Shown here: piece after piece, positions 60,189 through 64,000 of the stretch
Layout: the number at the start of each line of letters is the position of its first letter
Position numbering within the stretch: position 1 is the first letter of the stretch
DNA from: Lantana camara
Lineage: Eukaryota; Streptophyta; Magnoliopsida; Lamiales; Verbenaceae
Length of the DNA: 64,000 nucleotides
NCBI GenBank assembly: GCA_037501455.1
Contig: CM074858.1
Location: forward strand, 11,024,501-11,088,500
Reading direction: 5' to 3'
Translations under genes and position numbers: made by a program
The notes under the pieces: generated by a model
What the model saw: the letters and a program-made list of their open reading frames with translations, nothing else
What the model was told of the DNA's origin: nothing
The model's database searches: none

Positions 60189-60868
60189 TGAGAATTGAAA
60201 TATGGAAACATTGAGACAGGTTGATAATGATCAGCACCTGGGATCTCTTTGTTATGTTGTATTCTCTAAAGTTTTGTATCTAGAATAGGTTATTTAATGT
60301 GCTATGAAATGGCAACCTCTGTCTAAAGTATATTAGGTATAGATATGAGATCAGTAAGTCACTAGCTTAAAGCAGAACCAGCACAGGATGTTGGAGTAGA
60401 GAACAACAAAAGAGAGAGATGCGGAGTATTATGTGCTCCAGGTTTGTCATTGTCACTTTCTATACTTGCATGCACTTTCTCTCATGAGTTTCTGATAACT
60501 CGTTTTTCTGGGATAATGATCTCTGTTGATGTTTCCATTTTCCAGGTTGTAGAGATTGTTGAGAAAGAACTACCAATAGGGCAATTTGTAAGACATTTAA
60601 AATACCCCAGCTGTATTATTTCAAAGTAATTACACATAACTACATTTCCACATTCTGTATGAATCTATTGTTGATGCCCCATATTCGCATCTCTGAATCA
60701 TTTTGCACAAGTTTGTTACATCGGGTTTTACGTATATTACAAAGCAATCGATACATAAATCTGTTTTATCAGTGAATCCGGACGAACAAATCACAAATGT
60801 ATTTCTTGGGTCTGAATTGCTAAATACATAGTTTTCCAGTTTTGACAATAACAAATTGGTCAAGAAAT
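60189..60868. other. Convergent 3' region between the PLC-X and F-box genes
   Basis: Presumably the two 3' untranslated regions. Small open frames at 60444-60629 and 60630-60863 have no recognisable feature. No RNA gene seen. Confidence 0.5.
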
Positions 60869-62204
60869 TTAATAAGCGGTCCAGGCATGGAATCGTTCTT
60901 CGTTCGATAGCATCCCTTTAGGCTGTATTTGAAGAGCAGGACTAATTGTGAGCAGAAGAATGAAGCAGTCCAGGGGCACCTTTGTTCCCCATACATTGAT
61001 GGACTCAAGTTTGCCGCATTTATTTACCAGAGCCACAAGACCCTGCTCTGTTATGTGACGACAACCCCACAGACCAATTGTCTGCACAAACAAATCACAG
61101 CACATTATTTGAATGGCAATTCAGAAGTTTAAACAAGATTGAAACAAGGATTATACCTTGAGAAGAGGACAGTTCTCTGCAATGGCGAAGAGGGATGCAT
61201 CTGTAATGGAAGTACCTCCAATGTTCAGGTGCTCTAGTGAAGTTGCTCTAGAAATCTGTACCGAATTGAAAAACAAAACTAACAAAATGGGCTTTCATGA
61301 AGATGAAAGAAGATGAAGAAAAAATGATGGGTTGATTACCAGATGAACAACTCCTTTATCTGTGATTGCAGTAGAACCCCACATGGAAACTGAAGACAGA
61401 TTGGTGATGCATCTTGCTGTGGATAATTGCTTCAGTCCATAATCACTAATTTGGCAGCCCCAACGGCTCCTGGATCTGCACAATTCACAAGAAAACAGTT
61501 TTTTTCACATAAAGAATTATATTATAACAAGAGTTGTGCATCGTTAATCAGGCAAACATTTGATTCATCATCCTACATGATTCTATCATGGCATCCAGAG
61601 GAGATAACTCAGAAAAACAAAAAAAGAATCTTGAATTATAGTTTTCTACTGTATGTATTCTGAAAAGGCAGGATTGTCAGCCGCCAAGTAAAAGTCGACA
61701 AAGTATACAGAGACGAAGCTACAGAGGCTGACGGGCGGGAGTGCCTGGCAACTCTTTGTGGCCTTTGTATACAGAGTTATGGATTGAGAACTCATGAATG
61801 CATGTCACAAACACGAAACAGAGTGTTAAAGAATGATAGCAGTAGTATGATTCGTACATGTCGAGCTCTTTGAGGGTAGGAGCAAGAAGAACGAGGCGTG
61901 TGGTGGTGTCGTCGTCCAATTTCCAGCCTGAAAAACTCAGTCTTTCCCTCCGAGCCAAAGACTCTCTCACTCCCTGCCTCCATTTTCTGCAAACACTGCT
62001 CGCCCTGTACGCACACACACACATCAACAAACATACACGAACAAAAATCAAATAAAAATACACCCAAAAGAATGAAAGAACTCACTGCGCCAAATCTTTG
62101 AAGGAAGTGAAGAGGGAGAATATATGGGCCAAGGAATCAATGGGCAGACGATCAATATCTGCTTCTTCATAATCTTCTCCAATATTCCTCATTTTCCCCT
62201 GCAT
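60869..62204 (-). CDS. Small F-box / leucine-rich-repeat protein (5 exons, 237 aa)
   Basis: Substrate-recognition subunit of an SCF-type ubiquitin ligase by family; the target is unknown. Exons on the minus strand: 62204-62086, 62004-61858, 61475-61340, 61255-61157, 61081-60869, joining to 714 nt in one frame. The F-box lies at about residues 19-57 (DRLPIDSLAHIFSLFTSFKD, then VCRKWRQGV). Cysteine-containing LRRs follow: KLDDDTTTRLVLLAPTLKEL, QISDYGLKQLSTARCITNLS, AITDKGVVHLISRATSLEHL, SITDASLFAIAENCPLLKTI and HITEQGLVALVNKCGKLESI, then a C-terminal cap. The ATG at 62204 is the first in frame (MQGKMRNIGEDYEE). The product matches my memory of AT5G67140, which in Arabidopsis is also next to the PLC-X gene. 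There is a 680 bp gap to the convergent PLC-X stop. Confidence 0.92.
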
Positions 62205-62601
62205 CTTTACGTGTAAAATCAAGAAAAGTATTGGGAATGATGGAAAACCAATTAATTGCCGTGAAGATATCTTCTTTTTGTTCTTTGAAACAAGGAAGAG
62301 AAAAGGGTGTCGGTACTTATAGCGCTTTCAAGCAGGGAGAGAAGTAGGAAAGGGAAAGAAATTAACAGGAGAGAGTCAGAGGGGGTGAACATCGAGTGTT
62401 GTCATCTTCTCCTCATTTCTTTTTTTCTTTATTTTATTTTTTTTGGCCTTTTTCTGTAAGAAATATAAAAAAAGGTCATGTATGTGTACTCTTGCGCAAT
62501 TTATACAACCATTTAATTTGTTAGCGTAATCAAGAGAAATTGAGTTAGGTTTCTTAGTAAGTAGTTTTCGTGTATGTTTACAAAGATCCCATCATCCCAT
62601 G
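62205..62601. promoter_or_regulatory. Upstream region of the F-box gene
   Basis: Leader and promoter of the minus-strand F-box gene. A pyrimidine-rich block (on the plus strand 62405-62455) is followed by AT-rich DNA. No motif is firm enough to name. ATCCCATG at 62594-62601 is the left target-site copy of the hAT MITE. Confidence 0.4.
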
Positions 62602-62791
62602 CAGTGACGGAGCCAGAAATTTTATTTAGGGGAATCGATCAAAGCACAATACTAAAAAAAAATCCCATAAAATTTTTTTAGGTGTGGTCTCAATTATTAA
62701 TAATTTACTATATTGACCTTCACTAGTATTAATTTTAACTTTGGTGAGGGGGTTCAATAATGAAAAATCTCATAATGCGGCTCCACCACTG
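62602..62791. mobile_element. hAT-superfamily MITE, 190 bp
   Basis: Starts CAGTGACGGAGCCAG and ends CGGCTCCACCACTG, the classic CAGTG.CGGAGCC terminal inverted repeat of plant hAT MITEs. Flanked by an exact 8 bp duplication, ATCCCATG (62594-62601 and 62792-62799), the length hAT transposases make. No coding capacity. Confidence 0.93.
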
Positions 62792-62799
62792 ATCCCATG

Positions 62800-64000
62800 T
62801 GGTGGTATATGGTTGGCTATGATGTATGGATATAGACACAATGATACGGACACATAACACAACATGAATAAGGTGATATAAATTTTTTCTTGAATCTTCC
62901 ACGTGAGGAGTTTTAAACATGTTATTCGATACAATATGATACGATACCATAAATAGTTGGTATGTTTCTACCAAAAAAAATAATAAATAAATAAATAGTT
63001 GGTATGTTGCCCCATTACGTAGACAATTTCCATTTCACGTTTTCCTTATTGGTTATTATTACTATTATTTTTATTTGTGTTATGAATGAAAACCTTGGTT
63101 TGGGGGGTATTTCTTGGTTGGCAAATGGCATGGATGGACAATAGGAATTACGGGTCAAACAGGGCTTACACGTTTATCACTATTTTCTTCATTTCAGATT
63201 ATTTCTTGTCTTTTTCCTTATTACCTGAATCTTGGATGTTTATACATTCAGTATGTTACAATTTTAAATATCTTTTTTCTTAAATTTTTATATATAATAT
63301 TGAAATTTTGTTAGATGTAAAAGTCGACGAAAGGAGGTTTTTCTGTTTTTTTTTCCCTTCTCAAAAGTCAACCTAAAGAGGTGACAAAACTTGGGCCTGC
63401 ACAAATAGACAACCAGAATTAAGAGCCCAAACGGACCATTTTATGATCCTTTCAATTTTATCAAATCTTCCCGAAGAGATTGTTATGCATGAATGCAGAT
63501 ACAACGATATGAATACGGTATCATGATTTTTTTAAAAAGTTTCTCACGTAAGAAGTGTTCGGTACAAATGTCCAACACAACATGACGCGATAATATAATA
63601 TTTTTAAAAGTGTCCGTACATCGTAGACAAGAAGTATTCATAACTATATTTTCTTTTAATTTAACACATAATACATACTTTTAATTAATATGTTTTTGAA
63701 ATTTCCCACGAATTGAATACTAATAAAAATTATTTAGTAATTCATTTATTTATATTCGAATAGATTATGTATGTTTTAAAAAATCCCTTCCTATTAATAA
63801 TAATTAATTGTATTCCCACCAATTCAAAGAAGATATTTTTATTTTTCTTTTAAGTTAATATAGCATGAAATTGCAAAACTGTAAATTAAGCTTTCCCAAT
63901 GTATAAAGTCCATTCAACTTTTTATTTGTGATAAAATAAATAATATTTGGAGTGTTACTATTTACAACAAAACCCTAAGCAAAATCCAAAAACCAAATAA
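62800..64000. other. Intergenic end of the window with dispersed repeats
   Basis: Two diverged copies of a dispersed repeat rich in GATACGGACAC/GATACGATACC-like text and CACGTGAGGAG versus CACGTAAGAAG lie at about 62820-62960 and 63490-63640. A third related piece is at 55913-56000. The rest is AT-rich without a supported gene. Confidence 0.5.

Noticed and set aside
1..64000. CRISPR array, bacterial operon, riboswitch or phage features
   Set aside because: The window is plant nuclear DNA with spliced genes. The tandem arrays present are minisatellites with no unique spacers and no cas genes.

Overview
This is a plant nuclear window, most likely from a eudicot. It has AT-rich intergenic DNA, genes of 5 to 17 short exons with GT-AG introns, plant-only gene families, and dense LTR, LINE, SINE and MITE insertions. 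The organism cannot be named from the sequence alone. I found six genes that look intact and rebuilt each exon by exon until the joined lengths were divisible by three.

Layout. 1-9300: intergenic, with MITE-like inverted-repeat elements and AT microsatellites. 9319-14414 (-): OTU-family deubiquitinase with a SEC-C zinc motif, 11 exons, 385 aa. 14415-23037: intergenic, holding a 1.86 kb inverted-repeat element with an AT microsatellite core (15276-17130) and a 672 bp LINE-derived insertion with perfect 16 bp target-site duplications. 23038-26651 (+): filament-like plant protein, 872 aa. 26980-29388 (-): conserved-looking 387 aa protein of unknown function with a probable organelle presequence, convergent with the previous gene. 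29911-34759: a 5'-truncated LINE whose RNase H region is split by a 3373 bp solo LTR. 35100-41720: SINE, possible Helitron end, tandem repeats, a cluster of palindromes, and a decayed DUF1985/Ulp1-protease transposon gene. 42437-45225: a minisatellite split by a solo LTR that itself carries a second solo LTR. 46174-55270 (+): CURLY LEAF-type E(z) histone H3K27 methyltransferase, 17 exons, 901 aa, with a very young non-autonomous Copia element in intron 12. 57328-60188 (+): GPI-anchored PLC-X-domain protein, 423 aa. 60869-62204 (-): small F-box/LRR protein, 237 aa, convergent with the PLC gene. 62205-64000: intergenic, with a hAT MITE about 0.4 kb upstream of the F-box start.

How the genes relate. 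They do not form one pathway. The OTU, PLC-X and F-box genes recall a cluster near the end of Arabidopsis chromosome 5 (from memory AT5G67130, AT5G67140 and AT5G67170), so part of the window may be conserved microsynteny. The catalytic residues of the OTU, SET and PLC-X domains are all present.

The most interesting non-genic signal is a recurring design. Three unrelated stretches (31305-31427, 37509-37722, 43783-44000) each carry a run of short palindromes sharing a core. In the best one the outer arm bases differ between copies yet stay self-complementary, as if pairing itself were maintained. Two of the three lie inside LTRs. All element names and protein identities come from reading motifs and junctions, not from searches.
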